Assembly (NCBI GenBank): GCA_944325775.1
Contig: CALVBL010000004.1
Span: 53,791 to 117,790 of the forward strand
DNA: 64,000 nucleotides
Direction: 5' to 3'
Origin: an uncultured Helicobacter sp.
GTDB lineage: Bacteria > Campylobacterota > Campylobacteria > Campylobacterales > Helicobacteraceae
In this document: positions 39,027-48,279 of the stretch, piece after piece
Layout: each line of letters begins with the position of its first letter
Position numbering within the stretch: position 1 is the first letter of the stretch
The notes under the pieces: model-generated
Told to the model about the DNA's origin: nothing
The model's input: the letters and a program-made list of their open reading frames with translations, nothing else
Database searches by the model: none
Translations under genes and position numbers: made by a program

Positions 39027-40304
39027 CTACATTTGCAACTTTTTATACTCCCCAAACCCAGAATCTAGCACACAAGATTCTAAACTTCTTTGTGAAAAGA
39101 GATAGCGTCCATCGCAGATAAAGCCAAGCTCTTGCCAATCGACATTATTTAACTTTTCACATAGCTCTTTTAAGCCTTGAAAATCCACCTCAAACTTTGG
39201 AAAAATTGCTAAAATCGAGCCATCATAAGCCTTGCAGGGGTGTAAGAAAAAGGGCTTTTTGTTGCGTGTCTTGGTATTGACATAGATTCTAGGCAAATCA
39301 CTTTTATAGTAGTCTCTGCCCCATTCCCACCAATTGCTTTCGCTAAATTTCTTTATTTTTCGGCGTAAAAGTTGCGTTTTGTGTTGTTGTAAATAAGCAG
39401 AATCTTTAGCAGAGATTCCATAAAGCATCTTGCGTGTCTTGCCACTTTTTGCAGTAGCGGAATACACAAATTCCACATTGCCATGCTCCTCATGTGTGTA
39501 AATAGAATCTGCCCCGCTCACCGCTCCGACTTTGACAAAAAAGAGGCTAGAAAAGGGAATGGTGTAGCTATTTTTGGTGAAAATGAGCTGCCCATTTATG
39601 CAGGAAAATTGCCTTAAGCAATTGGTATTGCGAGAAAAATTCCCCTTTTCAAATCGCCATATTGCACAGTTTGGCTGTGCGTTGTCAAAAATCTTTTTAT
39701 CTCCCAAGTCTAAAAAGTCCGTAATACTCCCTTGTGCAAACAAAAATTCATTCAGCCTCACACTAGCCGTGCTTTTGAGAAAATCCCTAGGTGTGATAAA
39801 GATAAGCTCGCCGCCATCCTTGAGGTGCAAAATACATTTGTAGATAAAGAAAAGATACAAATTGGAGCGAGAATCAAAGATGGGACTATACGCCTTCAAT
39901 AAAAGCTTAGTCGATTTGGCTATGTCTTGATACCGCACATACGGGGGATTGCCAATAATTGTGTCAAATTTCTCACGCAAAGGATAGGCAAAAAAGTCGG
40001 TGTTAAGCAGTATTGGGTCGTGTGTGCTTATGTGCTTTTTAGATTCTGCGGTATTTTTCATAATCGCTTGTGCGTCATAATCTGTATGTAGTGCGTTCTC
40101 TGTATTCCTTGCTATCATAGAATCTGTAAGCACATTTCTATCTATTTCAATCCCTACTTTATGCTGTGGCAAATGCGTAAAAAACGCCCCATTCCCACAG
40201 CTAGGCTCTAAGAATCTACCATTATTTTTTACCAAAGCAAGCATATCTACTACTACATGTTGCGGGGTAAAAACCTGCCCCAAATGCTCTACATTAAGAT
40301 TCAT
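39027..40304 (-). CDS. N6-adenine DNA methyltransferase of a type II restriction-modification system
   Basis: A 425-residue protein starting at ATG 40304 (AGGAAG upstream). Motif X/I region: NVEHLGQVFTPQHVVVDML then FLEPSCGNGAFF, the catalytic NPPY is GNPPYVRYQDIAKS, and the C-terminal part is a target-recognition-like region (RIYVNTKTRNKKPFFLHPCK). This is the gamma-class arrangement of TaqI/Eco57I-type methylases. It overlaps the preceding restriction gene by 11 bases, so both are coupled. Recognition sequence unknown. Confidence 0.88.
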   Translation of the reverse strand: MNLNVEHLGQVFTPQHVVVDMLALVKNNGRFLEPSCGNGAFFTHLPQHKVGIEIDRNVLTDSMIARNTENALHTDYDAQAIMKNTAESKKHISTHDPILLNTDFFAYPLREKFDTIIGNPPYVRYQDIAKSTKLLLKAYSPIFDSRSNLYLFFIYKCILHLKDGGELIFITPRDFLKSTASVRLNEFLFAQGSITDFLDLGDKKIFDNAQPNCAIWRFEKGNFSRNTNCLRQFSCINGQLIFTKNSYTIPFSSLFFVKVGAVSGADSIYTHEEHGNVEFVYSATAKSGKTRKMLYGISAKDSAYLQQHKTQLLRRKIKKFSESNWWEWGRDYYKSDLPRIYVNTKTRNKKPFFLHPCKAYDGSILAIFPKFEVDFQGLKELCEKLNNVDWQELGFICDGRYLFSQRSLESCVLDSGFGEYKKLQM

Positions 40305-40908
40305 AAAAATACTTCCTAAAAGAGAGATAGGCATCAGCTCTTAGCTTCAAAGACTCTTCAAAAGTATGTAAAATAAAATCTCTTGCCTGTGTGAAATCCC
40401 TTTGTATAAAGCTACGATTATTATCCCATTTTGCCTGAAAGGGCAGATTGTTGCCATTTGGACTGATAGATTCTAAGCCTTTAAGAGAAGTAGCAAAGAC
40501 ATCACTAGGACTATCTTTATTGATAATCAAAAAGTAGTAATCGGCAGTATTTGACTGTAAATTCTCACTTAAAGCCTTAAAATACATCTCCCAAAATACG
40601 CTATTGTTAAAGGGCGGAATCTGTCCCGTGAGGGCATAGTAGATTCCAAGTTTGCAGTTAAGATTATCTGTGGTTTTTGTCGTGCTAACCTTGATATTTA
40701 CAGGGATAAAAACTTCATTTTCACTGAAGCTAAAATCCACCCAATCCCTCATATTAGGGCGATTAATACTAAAATGTTGCTCTAAGAGGTTAAAAATCTC
40801 ATCTTCATTAAAAGCCGAGTTTATCCGCCCATCACGACTTTGAGTGCTTAGATGTAGATTTTGCTTTTTCAAAAATTCCACCATTTCAAGCAGCATTTGT
40901 GGTAGCAT
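40294..40908 (-). CDS. Putative type II restriction endonuclease
   Basis: A protein of about 204 residues, starting best at ATG 40908 (AGGG site upstream; the frame opens at TTG 40932). A candidate PD-(D/E)xK core is an acidic helix NEDEIFNLLEQHF, then MRDWVDFSFSENEVFIPVNI with K following (VNIKVS), and DNLNCKLGIYYALTG. Overlap with the methylase gene gives the strongest support. It immediately follows ilvD (TGA five bases before the alternative TTG). Nuclease function is inference from position and weak motif. Confidence 0.7.
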   Translation of the reverse strand: MLPQMLLEMVEFLKKQNLHLSTQSRDGRINSAFNEDEIFNLLEQHFSINRPNMRDWVDFSFSENEVFIPVNIKVSTTKTTDNLNCKLGIYYALTGQIPPFNNSVFWEMYFKALSENLQSNTADYYFLIINKDSPSDVFATSLKGLESISPNGNNLPFQAKWDNNRSFIQRDFTQARDFILHTFEESLKLRADAYLSFRKYFYES

Positions 40909-40936
40909 TGTTTTCCCTTGTTGCTTTTTCAATCTC

Positions 40937-43294
40937 TCACAACTCCGTTTTTAGCACCGCGCCATTTGCGGCATTTGAGACTAGCAAAGAGTAGCGCTTG
41001 AGCCATTTGCTTGTGATATTTTTAGAGCTCATTATTTGCTTTGCCATTCCTTGTTTCTGCCATTGTTCCCGCCTAGATTCTAAAACTTTAGAATCTACAA
41101 GTAGATTCAACTCCCCTCTTGAAACCGAAATCTCTATCTCATCGCCGTCCTCTATCAATGCTATTAAGCCCCCCTCTGCCGCCTCTGGGCTTATATGCCC
41201 GATACACGCCCCACGCGTCGCCCCGCTAAAGCGCCCATCGGTGATTAACGCCACGCTCTCTCCTAGTCCCATACCCATAATGAGACTTGTAGGACTTAGC
41301 ATTTCTTGCATTCCCGGACCCCCCTTTGGTCCCTCATAGCGGATAACCACGACATTGCCTGCCTTTACCTTACCCCCAGCGATGCCCTTAATCGCCTCGC
41401 TTTGAGAGTTAAAGCAAAGCGCTTTGCCCCTAAATTCTTTCATAAATTCTGCCACTGCCGCAACCTTTAGCACTGCCCCCTCTTTAGCTAGATTCCCAAA
41501 GAGAATCTTTAGCCCCCCAACAGGAGAATAGGCGTTCTCGTTGGTGTGGATAATGTTGGTATCTGTGATTTTTGCTCCCTTGATTCTCTCACCCAAAGTC
41601 TCGCCTGTGATTGTTAGCGCATCTAAATGTAGGATAGATTCTGGATTGCCACGACTTTCTGTGGAAGTATCACAATAAGAATCTAAGGCTACAATCGCAT
41701 TAAATTGTTCTTTGTTTGTTTTGTAATAGGTTTTTCTAGCTAATATTTTTCCCTCTTTTGTAAAAATGGAGTATTTTTCAAGTTCAGAGTTTCCATAAAG
41801 TGCAGTAATATCCTGCCTTTCTGCTTCGTTTTTCTTTATCTCTAACTCTTTTTTAAGCTCAAGATATATGCAGTCCTCGTCCTTATATTCCTCATCTTTT
41901 CCTTTTTTTATAATTTCAAAAATGCCACCAAATTTTTCTTTATCCAAAACATACCATAAAACAATATCGCCACTTTTCATATCCACAAAACATTGTTTGT
42001 TTTCTCGTGGATTTCCACTCTCTGGGTCATTTTTCCACCAACGCCACACTCCATTTTCTATCTCTTGCCCTGATTTCTCATAACAGCACATAATCCAATA
42101 GTTTTGAGAATCCAAAGTGTTAGATTCTGTGCCGCTAGATTCTGAAACGCTCTCCCCACAAATTCTAGTATTTGCGGTGGTGCTTTGGGAGTTTTTGCAA
42201 GGTGCGGGGGTAGGAGTTACCCCATCGGTAATGACTGCCCCCAAACCTTGCAAATCTGCCGAATGATTACCCAAAGACGAATTTCTTTTAGCCACTTCAT
42301 TCATCACTGCACTCACTCCTCCTGCCCTATTAATATCCTCCATATGCACGCTACTCAACGCCGGGGCGATTTTAGCGATATGGGCTACCTTAGCAGCTAT
42401 AGCATTGATAGATTCTAGGTCAAAATCCACGCCCGCTTCCTTAGCGATAGCAAGCATATGCAGCACGGTGTTTGTGCTGCCACCCATTGCCATATCCACG
42501 ACAAAGGCATTATGCACCGCCTTGTGATTTAAGATATTGCGGAATCTAAACCGCTCACTTTTTTCAGAATCTAGGGCAATCTCCACAATCCGCCTAGCCA
42601 CCGCCCTTAGCAGCTCCTCCCTCTCCTTTGTGAGTGCGGGTATCGTGCCATTCCCCGGCAGTGCCACACCCATAGCCTCACACAGCGTATTCATCGAGTT
42701 TGCCGTAAACATTCCGCTACAGCTCCCCCCGCCCGGACAGGCATTGCACTCTATTTCATGCAGTCTTTTTTCATCGATTTTGCCACTCTCATATGCCCCC
42801 ACCGCTTCAAAGGCAGAGTTCAAGTCCAGCACACTGCCATCATCTAGCTTACCAGCCATCATCGGACCGCCACTCACAAAGATTGTCGGCACATTCACAC
42901 GCAATGCCCCCATAAGCATTCCGGGCACGATTTTATCGCAGTTTGGGATACATATCATCGCATCAAGGCTATGGGCATTCATCACTGTTTCGATACAATC
43001 GGCTATCAGCTCGCGACTAGGCAGAGAGTAGAGCATACCATTATGCCCCATAGCAATCCCATCATCCACGCCAATGGTATTAAACTCAAATGGCACGCCC
43101 CCGGCTTTGCGTATCTCATCTTTGATAATCTCAGCATATTTGTTTAGGTAAAAATGCCCGGGGATAATGTCTATATAGCTATTTGCCACACCTATAAAGG
43201 GCTTGTTAAAATCAGAATCTTTTAGTCCTGTCGCACGCAATAAACTTCGGTGCGGGGCTCTTTGGTAGCCTTTTTTAATCACATCACTTCGCAT
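40937..43294 (-). CDS. ilvD: Dihydroxy-acid dehydratase IlvD with a large in-frame insert
   Basis: A 785-residue protein; usual IlvD proteins have about 560. It dehydrates dihydroxy-acids in valine/isoleucine synthesis. Conserved IlvD parts are intact: [71 protein letters not shown], and the C-terminal [20 protein letters not shown]. About 190 extra residues lie between roughly 360 ([12 protein letters not shown]) and 552 ([16 protein letters not shown]). The insert is AT-rich, with a Ser/Thr/Asn linker and a core that looks like an EVE/PUA-like fold ([32 protein letters not shown]). The restriction-modification pair lies directly downstream. Confidence 0.92.
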   Translation of the reverse strand: MRSDVIKKGYQRAPHRSLLRATGLKDSDFNKPFIGVANSYIDIIPGHFYLNKYAEIIKDEIRKAGGVPFEFNTIGVDDGIAMGHNGMLYSLPSRELIADCIETVMNAHSLDAMICIPNCDKIVPGMLMGALRVNVPTIFVSGGPMMAGKLDDGSVLDLNSAFEAVGAYESGKIDEKRLHEIECNACPGGGSCSGMFTANSMNTLCEAMGVALPGNGTIPALTKEREELLRAVARRIVEIALDSEKSERFRFRNILNHKAVHNAFVVDMAMGGSTNTVLHMLAIAKEAGVDFDLESINAIAAKVAHIAKIAPALSSVHMEDINRAGGVSAVMNEVAKRNSSLGNHSADLQGLGAVITDGVTPTPAPCKNSQSTTANTRICGESVSESSGTESNTLDSQNYWIMCCYEKSGQEIENGVWRWWKNDPESGNPRENKQCFVDMKSGDIVLWYVLDKEKFGGIFEIIKKGKDEEYKDEDCIYLELKKELEIKKNEAERQDITALYGNSELEKYSIFTKEGKILARKTYYKTNKEQFNAIVALDSYCDTSTESRGNPESILHLDALTITGETLGERIKGAKITDTNIIHTNENAYSPVGGLKILFGNLAKEGAVLKVAAVAEFMKEFRGKALCFNSQSEAIKGIAGGKVKAGNVVVIRYEGPKGGPGMQEMLSPTSLIMGMGLGESVALITDGRFSGATRGACIGHISPEAAEGGLIALIEDGDEIEISVSRGELNLLVDSKVLESRREQWQKQGMAKQIMSSKNITSKWLKRYSLLVSNAANGAVLKTEL

Positions 43295-43402
43295 AGAATC
43301 TCCTTAAAAACATAGAATCGCAATATCCCTATTATAACGCATATCAGGCAAAATAAGCGCATCATTATGCTACCTACATAGATATTTTCTACTATTTCAC
43401 TG

Positions 43403-43423
43403 CAAGAGCTATGCTCTTGTTTT
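43403..43423 (+). terminator. Rho-independent-terminator-like hairpin
   Basis: CAAGAGC, a TAT loop and GCTCTTG form a perfect seven-base-pair stem followed by TTTT, in + orientation. No known + gene ends just upstream, so it may terminate an unknown transcript from the 43.3-43.4 kb region. Confidence 0.5.
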
Positions 43424-43478
43424 ATCGCTCGTGCGGAGTGGATCTGCACTTGCTCCGCTTAGCGCACATACATCACCT

Positions 43479-43498
43479 GAATCTAGGCGCCTAGATTC
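43479..43498. repeat. Perfect 20-bp palindrome containing inverted heptamers
   Basis: GAATCTAGGCGCCTAGATTC reads the same on both strands, and its arms are one base off or equal to AGATTCT-type copies. Another two AGATTCT copies follow at once. It could form a cruciform, a bidirectional terminator or a protein site. Confidence 0.6.
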
Positions 43499-43703
43499 TT
43501 TAGATTCTATAACGCACACTTGGTGAGCTTAGATTCTACTATTGTTTCTAGGCTTGAAATGTGGGATCTCGCATTTCATACTTCTCCAAGCACAAAACTT
43601 CAGAGATTTTACACAAACTACACTTGGGATTCACAGAGGGTGTTTATAATGTTTTTGATTGGTTTTAGACTAATACAGATTTGAAACAATATATAACAAA
43701 AAT

Positions 43704-43740
43704 AATAAGCATTCTTATTTTATTTACATTTATGTAATAT
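43704..43740 (+). promoter_or_regulatory. Putative operator and promoter for the small-peptide/outer-membrane transcript
   Basis: AATAAG, CATT and CTTATT form a perfect six-base inverted repeat at 43704-43719 in an AT-rich setting, similar in style to a Fur box. It is followed at about 43731 by TGTAATAT, a plausible -10. The first ribosome-binding site follows 35 bases later. Regulation by iron is only a guess. Confidence 0.4.
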
Positions 43741-43789
43741 ACTCCCAAAAGTTAAGCTTAACAAATTCAACAAGAAAGGAGACACGATT

Positions 43790-43840
43790 ATGGCATGGGC
43801 ATTTATAGCTGGCTTGATCGCTGGTGGTACTTGGTTTTAG
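43790..43840 (+). CDS. Tiny hydrophobic peptide ORF (16 residues)
   Basis: AAAGGAG lies eight bases before an ATG encoding MAWAFIAGLIAGGTWF, then TAG. An ideal ribosome-binding site and a fully hydrophobic peptide make it more than a chance ORF. It may be a leader peptide, a small membrane peptide or a toxin-like peptide. No family recognised. Confidence 0.4.
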   Translation: MAWAFIAGLIAGGTWF

Positions 43841-43899
43841 TGTATGTTGGTGGGCAAGGATTTTACCCGCTTGCAAGATAAAAATTGAGGAGTTGAGGA

Positions 43900-44015
43900 A
43901 TGTTTATATGGATTCTCGATTGGATTTTACCCGGATTGCAAATTATTGCATAGGGCTTGTAAAAAAACTCGATAGGCGAGTAAAACTTGCATTTGCATGG
44001 CTGATGACGAAGTGA
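43900..44015 (+). CDS. Overlapping small ORFs: 17-residue hydrophobic peptide and 35-residue basic peptide
   Basis: At 43900 an ATG after GAGGAGTTGAGGA encodes MFIWILDWILPGLQIIA (stop at 43953). In another frame, an ATG at 43908 encodes 35 residues rich in Arg, Lys and hydrophobics (LVKKLDRRVKLAFAWLMTK end) to 44015. Nearby DNA repeats itself: GGATTTTACCCG occurs at 43858 and again near 43922, and the products share a KDFTRLQ/LDFTRIA-like segment. Which frame is used is unknown. Confidence 0.35.
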
Positions 44016-44143
44016 TTGGCTGCGCAATGCGTGGTGAGAGAGTGGCGTGCTTGTTTTTTCACGAATGTCTTTTGTCTCATAAGAAAATATCCGTGAGGAA
44101 AAGGCTAAATTGTAAGGTCAAAAACATAAATTAAGGAGATTGT

Positions 44144-44755
44144 ATGAAAAAATATCTATTGGCATTAGCACTTTGTGTAGTATTTACACAAGCACAAGAT
44201 GATATGCAGGGTGCTAAGAAGTGGTCGGTGCTACTTGGTGGTGGTGCTGGAGGACAAGCAGCGTGGCTCAAAAATAGTGATACCAATATCCAGCTGTGGA
44301 AAAATGCCGATGAGCTGCATGGATTTTCTGGGGGTGTGAGCTCGCGCGTGACATTGGGCGTGCAGTATGAAAATACCCAAAAAGACTTCACGCGATACTT
44401 GCTCGAGGCGAGTCTCTCTAGCGGCATGCACATAGCGTCTATGGGTGATCTTAACTATCAAAGCTATGGCGCGATGGCGGAGTATGGACATCGGTTTGGG
44501 GGTAGATTCTACACTTTGGCTGGTATCGGACTAAGCTATGCTCAAATCGACTTTGATGATAACTATAAGCGAAGTGGCGTGGGTGTGAATGTGCTTGCTG
44601 GCTTGGGTATAGAGCTAACCAAGCGTATAGATTTTGAGCTTGTGGCGCGCGGTGGGTTTTTCCTCTCTGATGATTTTAGAAACATCGGTCCGACTAATTC
44701 CCTCTCTATGCCAGTCAAGCTCGATTATATGGCACAGGTGAATTTTAGATTCTAA
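44144..44755 (+). CDS. Outer-membrane beta-barrel protein
   Basis: A 203-residue protein. Signal peptide MKKYLLALALCVVFTQAQ, cleaved probably after AQA; then barrel strands with repeated Gly/Tyr/aromatic patterns, for example GGVSSRVTLGVQYENTQ, YGAMAEYGHRFGGRFYTLAG and LGIELTKRIDFELVARGGFF, ending KLDYMAQVNFRF with the terminal Phe. It resembles the small OmpA/Opa-type eight-strand barrels. Function unknown. AAGGAG lies before the ATG. It is the first large gene after the small-peptide region, possibly on the same transcript. Confidence 0.8.
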   Translation: MKKYLLALALCVVFTQAQDDMQGAKKWSVLLGGGAGGQAAWLKNSDTNIQLWKNADELHGFSGGVSSRVTLGVQYENTQKDFTRYLLEASLSSGMHIASMGDLNYQSYGAMAEYGHRFGGRFYTLAGIGLSYAQIDFDDNYKRSGVGVNVLAGLGIELTKRIDFELVARGGFFLSDDFRNIGPTNSLSMPVKLDYMAQVNFRF

Positions 44756-44885
44756 AGTATTTTTGCTGCAATTTTTGTTTTTGGCAAAACTTGCAGTGGA
44801 GCTTAGAAAGCCCCTCATCGCTGTGCTTGCACGATCGCATAGAATCTAGAGTGAGTCGTGATATATGTGAGTGATTTATATGGAG

Positions 44886-45791
44886 CTATGAAAGGATTTT
44901 GGCGACTTGCTTATGGATTTGCTCTGAATCTAATAAGAGGGTGTTACGAAATTGCGTGCGGTTAAAGGTGCTCTGTCGCTTAGCAAGCTGTGCGGTGTGC
45001 GTGGCTATCTGCTCGCAGAGCGCGGTGGTGTCCTTGCTCCCTGTGGCGAGAAACTCTAGGCTTTCTTTGATCCCGATGGCTTTGAGGCTTTGGGAGGTTG
45101 GCGGGTAGGTATCGCGCAAAAACTTCACCTCATCTAGCAGCCCAAGGGCTAGCATCTTACGGGTGCGTGTGGCTATCTTTTCGCGCAGAATCTCCCTTGG
45201 CATATCAAGCACGAGGATTGGCACATTTTGCAGAGATTCAAATCTTTGTTTGGGGTGCGCGGCGAAATACGCGCTTGGAGCGGTGTGTGTGGCGAAATAT
45301 ATCTCAAGGGCTTTGTGGATTCTGTAAGTATCTGTGGGTTTGAGCATGCTGGCATAGGGTGCGTCGATATGGGAGAGAAACTCATATGGGTTTGTGATAG
45401 CACTCACGCGCTCGCGAAGTGCGCTTATTTGCTGTTGGGGGAGTTGGGGCATAGGGCTTAGCCCCTCAATCATGCTTTTGAGATAGAAGCTCGAACCTCC
45501 CACGATGAAAAATGTCCGCTTACCCTTAGTGCGCGCCTGTGCTAGGGCAGATTCTAAACTCTGCCAAAAGACCATCACACTGCAAGGCTGATGAGGCTCT
45601 AACTCATCGATTCCATAATGCACGATACGCGCGCGATCCTCTTGACTTGGCTTTGCGGAGGCGATGTCGATATGTCGGTATATGCTTAGTGAATCTAGCG
45701 AAAAAATCTCGCCATCATAACGCGAGGCGAGCTCTAGCCCTAGCGCGCTTTTGCCACTCCCGCTCGCTCCGATGAGCGCAAAAATCTGCAT
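44886..45791 (-). CDS. miaA: tRNA dimethylallyltransferase MiaA
   Basis: A 301-residue enzyme that adds a dimethylallyl group to A37 of tRNAs reading codons that start with U. The P-loop is ALIGASGSGKSALGLELASR, the substrate-contact Asp/Ser region is FSLDSLSIYRHIDIASAKPS, then VGGSSFYLKSMIEGLSPMP, and the C-terminal KRQSTFNRTQFRNT. Its partner MiaB, which methylthiolates the product, lies at 48.5 kb on the other strand. A class V aminotransferase gene follows upstream with a 5-base gap. Confidence 0.93.
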   Translation of the reverse strand: MQIFALIGASGSGKSALGLELASRYDGEIFSLDSLSIYRHIDIASAKPSQEDRARIVHYGIDELEPHQPCSVMVFWQSLESALAQARTKGKRTFFIVGGSSFYLKSMIEGLSPMPQLPQQQISALRERVSAITNPYEFLSHIDAPYASMLKPTDTYRIHKALEIYFATHTAPSAYFAAHPKQRFESLQNVPILVLDMPREILREKIATRTRKMLALGLLDEVKFLRDTYPPTSQSLKAIGIKESLEFLATGSKDTTALCEQIATHTAQLAKRQSTFNRTQFRNTLLLDSEQIHKQVAKILS

Positions 45792-45796
45792 AGAAT

Positions 45797-46915
45797 CTAC
45801 TGCAGTAGCTCATAATATTTGTGCAAAAACACCGCATTGCCTGTGCCATCAAAGGCTCTCAACCCAGCTTTTTGGAGTGCGAGTTCAAGTGCGTTGAGTA
45901 CCCACGCGCTTTCATACACAGGGATAAGCCCCATGTGATTGAATCTAATAATGCTCGTCTTGAGATGATCCTGCCCACCGGCGGCATTGAGCGCGAAGTC
46001 ATTTTTGAGAATCTTGCGTAGATTGCTAGCATTTGCTTCATCATAAATCGTGCTCATCGCGAGTGCTGGGGTCTTGGGGTAGAGCTTGAGCCCTAGAGCG
46101 CGCATGGCTTCATTGCTAGCAAGGGCGCGTGCTCTTGTTTGTGCGTAGATTCTATCAATCCCGCCTAGCTCCTCTACTAGCTCGAAATATTTATCAAGTC
46201 CTTGGATAATAGTTGTTGGCGCAGTCCATGCGGTAGTGTTTTTGACTTGATTTTTGAGCTCGGTTTTGAGATTAAAATAAAATCCCACATCGCGCTCATT
46301 TGCCATATTGATGGCTTTTTGTGAAAGGGCGATGATACTAAGCCCGGGCGGGAGCATAAAGGCTTTTTGTGAACCACCGATAAGTGCGTCAATGTGCGTG
46401 GTATCGATAGGCTCGACACCCATAGCTGTGATGGCGTCCGCCACGATCATCACATCAGGTTTGAGGGCTTTGAGCTCTTTGGCGATTTGTTCTATGGGGT
46501 GGCGCAATCCCCCTGCGGATTCACACACCTGCATACAGAGACAATCCAGTGCGCTATCAGCCCTAAATGCCTCTAGTACTTCTTCCACACTCACGGGTGT
46601 ATCCCAGCTGTGTTCAATTTGGGTGCAGGGGATATCATAGGCTTGCGCGATTTTGGCAAACCTCTGCCCGAATTTGCCACTATTGACTACAAGCACTTTG
46701 TTGGTTGTAAATGTTCGTACGCACGCCTCCATCGCACCGCTACCACTGCTAGCGAGCATAAGCACTTCGGGGAGGTTGAGAAGTTTTTTGAGATTTTCCC
46801 TCACACGCGCAAAAATCGCTTCAAACTCGGGTGTGCGGTGGTGGAGTGTGGGCTCACTCATGGCGTTGCGGATAGATTCTAAGACAGGGGTTGGACCCGG
46901 GGTAAAGAGTAACAT
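45797..46915 (-). CDS. Class V aminotransferase (serine-pyruvate/phosphoserine type)
   Basis: A 372-residue PLP enzyme. Start MLLFTPGPTPVLESIRNAMS is the hallmark of the alanine-glyoxylate/phosphoserine aminotransferase group. PLP-site parts: ASSGSGAMEACVRT, VDAIT-like DVMIVADAITAMGVEP and the Lys in ALIGGSQKAFMLPPGLSIIA. Helicobacters are thought to use such an enzyme for serine synthesis, so it could be the functional SerC; substrate is not proved by sequence. It lies between nusA and miaA in a minus-strand run. Confidence 0.88.
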   Translation of the reverse strand: MLLFTPGPTPVLESIRNAMSEPTLHHRTPEFEAIFARVRENLKKLLNLPEVLMLASSGSGAMEACVRTFTTNKVLVVNSGKFGQRFAKIAQAYDIPCTQIEHSWDTPVSVEEVLEAFRADSALDCLCMQVCESAGGLRHPIEQIAKELKALKPDVMIVADAITAMGVEPIDTTHIDALIGGSQKAFMLPPGLSIIALSQKAINMANERDVGFYFNLKTELKNQVKNTTAWTAPTTIIQGLDKYFELVEELGGIDRIYAQTRARALASNEAMRALGLKLYPKTPALAMSTIYDEANASNLRKILKNDFALNAAGGQDHLKTSIIRFNHMGLIPVYESAWVLNALELALQKAGLRAFDGTGNAVFLHKYYELLQ

Positions 46916-46930
46916 ACTATCTCCTTTGTT

Positions 46931-48121
46931 TTAGTTTTTAAAGAGTGATTGCAAGGCGTCAATGCCGGTTTTTTCGACTTTAGATTCTGTGTTGTCTTGC
47001 GCGTTTAAATCATCGCTTGGCGCACTGCCCACTTCGAGCAGCTCTATTTCACAATCACACAGCATACTTGCAAGGCGGATATTGATGCCATTTTTGCCTA
47101 TGGCTTTGCTTTTTTGATCTGGGCGGATTTGCACGATGGCTTTGTGTGAGAATCTCTGCTCACTGCCATCATCATCGGTATTTTGGAGCTTGACACTAAG
47201 CACTTGCGCGGGTGCTAGGGCTTTGGCTAGGAATATTTCAGGTGTTTGGACATATTCTATGCAGTCGATACTCTCGCCATTTAGCTCGCTACTCACTGCA
47301 TTGATACGCACACCTTTGACACCCACACAGCAGCCTATGGGGTCGATGCGTGCGTTGTTGGTAAAGATCGCAATTTTGGCGCGTTCACCGGGGATTCTCG
47401 CACTTTTATAGATATGAATCTCCTCGTCTTTAATCTCTGGGACTTCTAGTGTGAGAAGCTCTTCTAGGAATTTTGGTGCGGTGCGGCTAAGCTCAAGTCG
47501 TATGCCACCTTTTCCCACACCTACAAATTTTAGCAGGGCGCGGATTGTCTGCCCTACTTTGAATTGCTCGCCTTTGATGCGATTTTTTTTGGCTAAGACG
47601 GCACGGATACCATTGATTTCTACGAAGGTGTTTTCGTCTTTATCTACGCCTACGACCACGCCAGCGACGATTTTATTGAGCTTGGCTCTAAGGTTGTTTA
47701 GGAGCTGATCTTCGATTTGGCGTTGTAAGTTGATCTCTAGGGTTAAAAAAAGCTTGTTGATCGCCCCGCGCTTCATAGAATCTAAGCTTAGCTCGTATTC
47801 TAGTGTGTCACCTATATTGATATCTTGGTGCTGGAGATTCTGTGTTTGGATATTTTTGGTATCTTGGCGCACTTGTGAGAGCGCGATCACGCCCAGATTA
47901 CCTTCCTTGAGGCGTTCATCATCATCAGCGCACACGACGATTTTATAGAATAACCTAAGTGTGCGGTTTTTGAGATCTTGCTCGACAAAATATTCATAAT
48001 TGGGGTTGATTTCTTCTTGGGCGATTTTGATAAGTCCTTCTTTTACGATGTTGCATACGATATCTGGCTCTATGCCTTTTTCATACGCAATCATATCTAT
48101 GATGTCTAGGATTTTTTCCAT
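46931..48121 (-). CDS. nusA: Transcription elongation/termination factor NusA
   Basis: A 396-residue protein. The N-terminal RNA-polymerase-binding domain has YEKGIEPDIVCNIVKEGLIK and ends near residue 125. Next is the S1 domain (VAGVVVGVDKDENTFVEING), then KH domains: RIDPIGCCVGVKGVRINAVS (KH1) and KAIGKNGINIRLASMLCDCE (KH2). The short Asp/Asn tail replaces the acidic C-terminal repeats of E. coli NusA. It binds nascent RNA, modulating pausing, termination and antitermination. Divergent from the HP0268-like gene. Confidence 0.95.
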   Translation of the reverse strand: MEKILDIIDMIAYEKGIEPDIVCNIVKEGLIKIAQEEINPNYEYFVEQDLKNRTLRLFYKIVVCADDDERLKEGNLGVIALSQVRQDTKNIQTQNLQHQDINIGDTLEYELSLDSMKRGAINKLFLTLEINLQRQIEDQLLNNLRAKLNKIVAGVVVGVDKDENTFVEINGIRAVLAKKNRIKGEQFKVGQTIRALLKFVGVGKGGIRLELSRTAPKFLEELLTLEVPEIKDEEIHIYKSARIPGERAKIAIFTNNARIDPIGCCVGVKGVRINAVSSELNGESIDCIEYVQTPEIFLAKALAPAQVLSVKLQNTDDDGSEQRFSHKAIVQIRPDQKSKAIGKNGINIRLASMLCDCEIELLEVGSAPSDDLNAQDNTESKVEKTGIDALQSLFKN

Positions 48122-48240
48122 CTATTCTGTTGCCTCCGGAGTTGGTTTGGGATCGGGTTGCGTCTGTGAAGTCTGAAGCGGGGGAATTGTAATGAAAAAT
48201 AACTTAAAAGTTACAAAATTATCGTATTTTGCTATACATT

Positions 48241-48250
48241 TTGCTATACT
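48241..48250 (+). promoter_or_regulatory. Extended -10 promoter for the HP0268-like/miaB genes
   Basis: TTGCTATACT (TGC then TATACT) stands 30 bases ahead of the start of the next gene. A near-copy, TTTGCTATACA, is ten bases upstream, so the site is partly duplicated. Confidence 0.55.
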
Positions 48251-48279
48251 TGCGCCTTTAGTTTGTCAGGAGGTATGTA

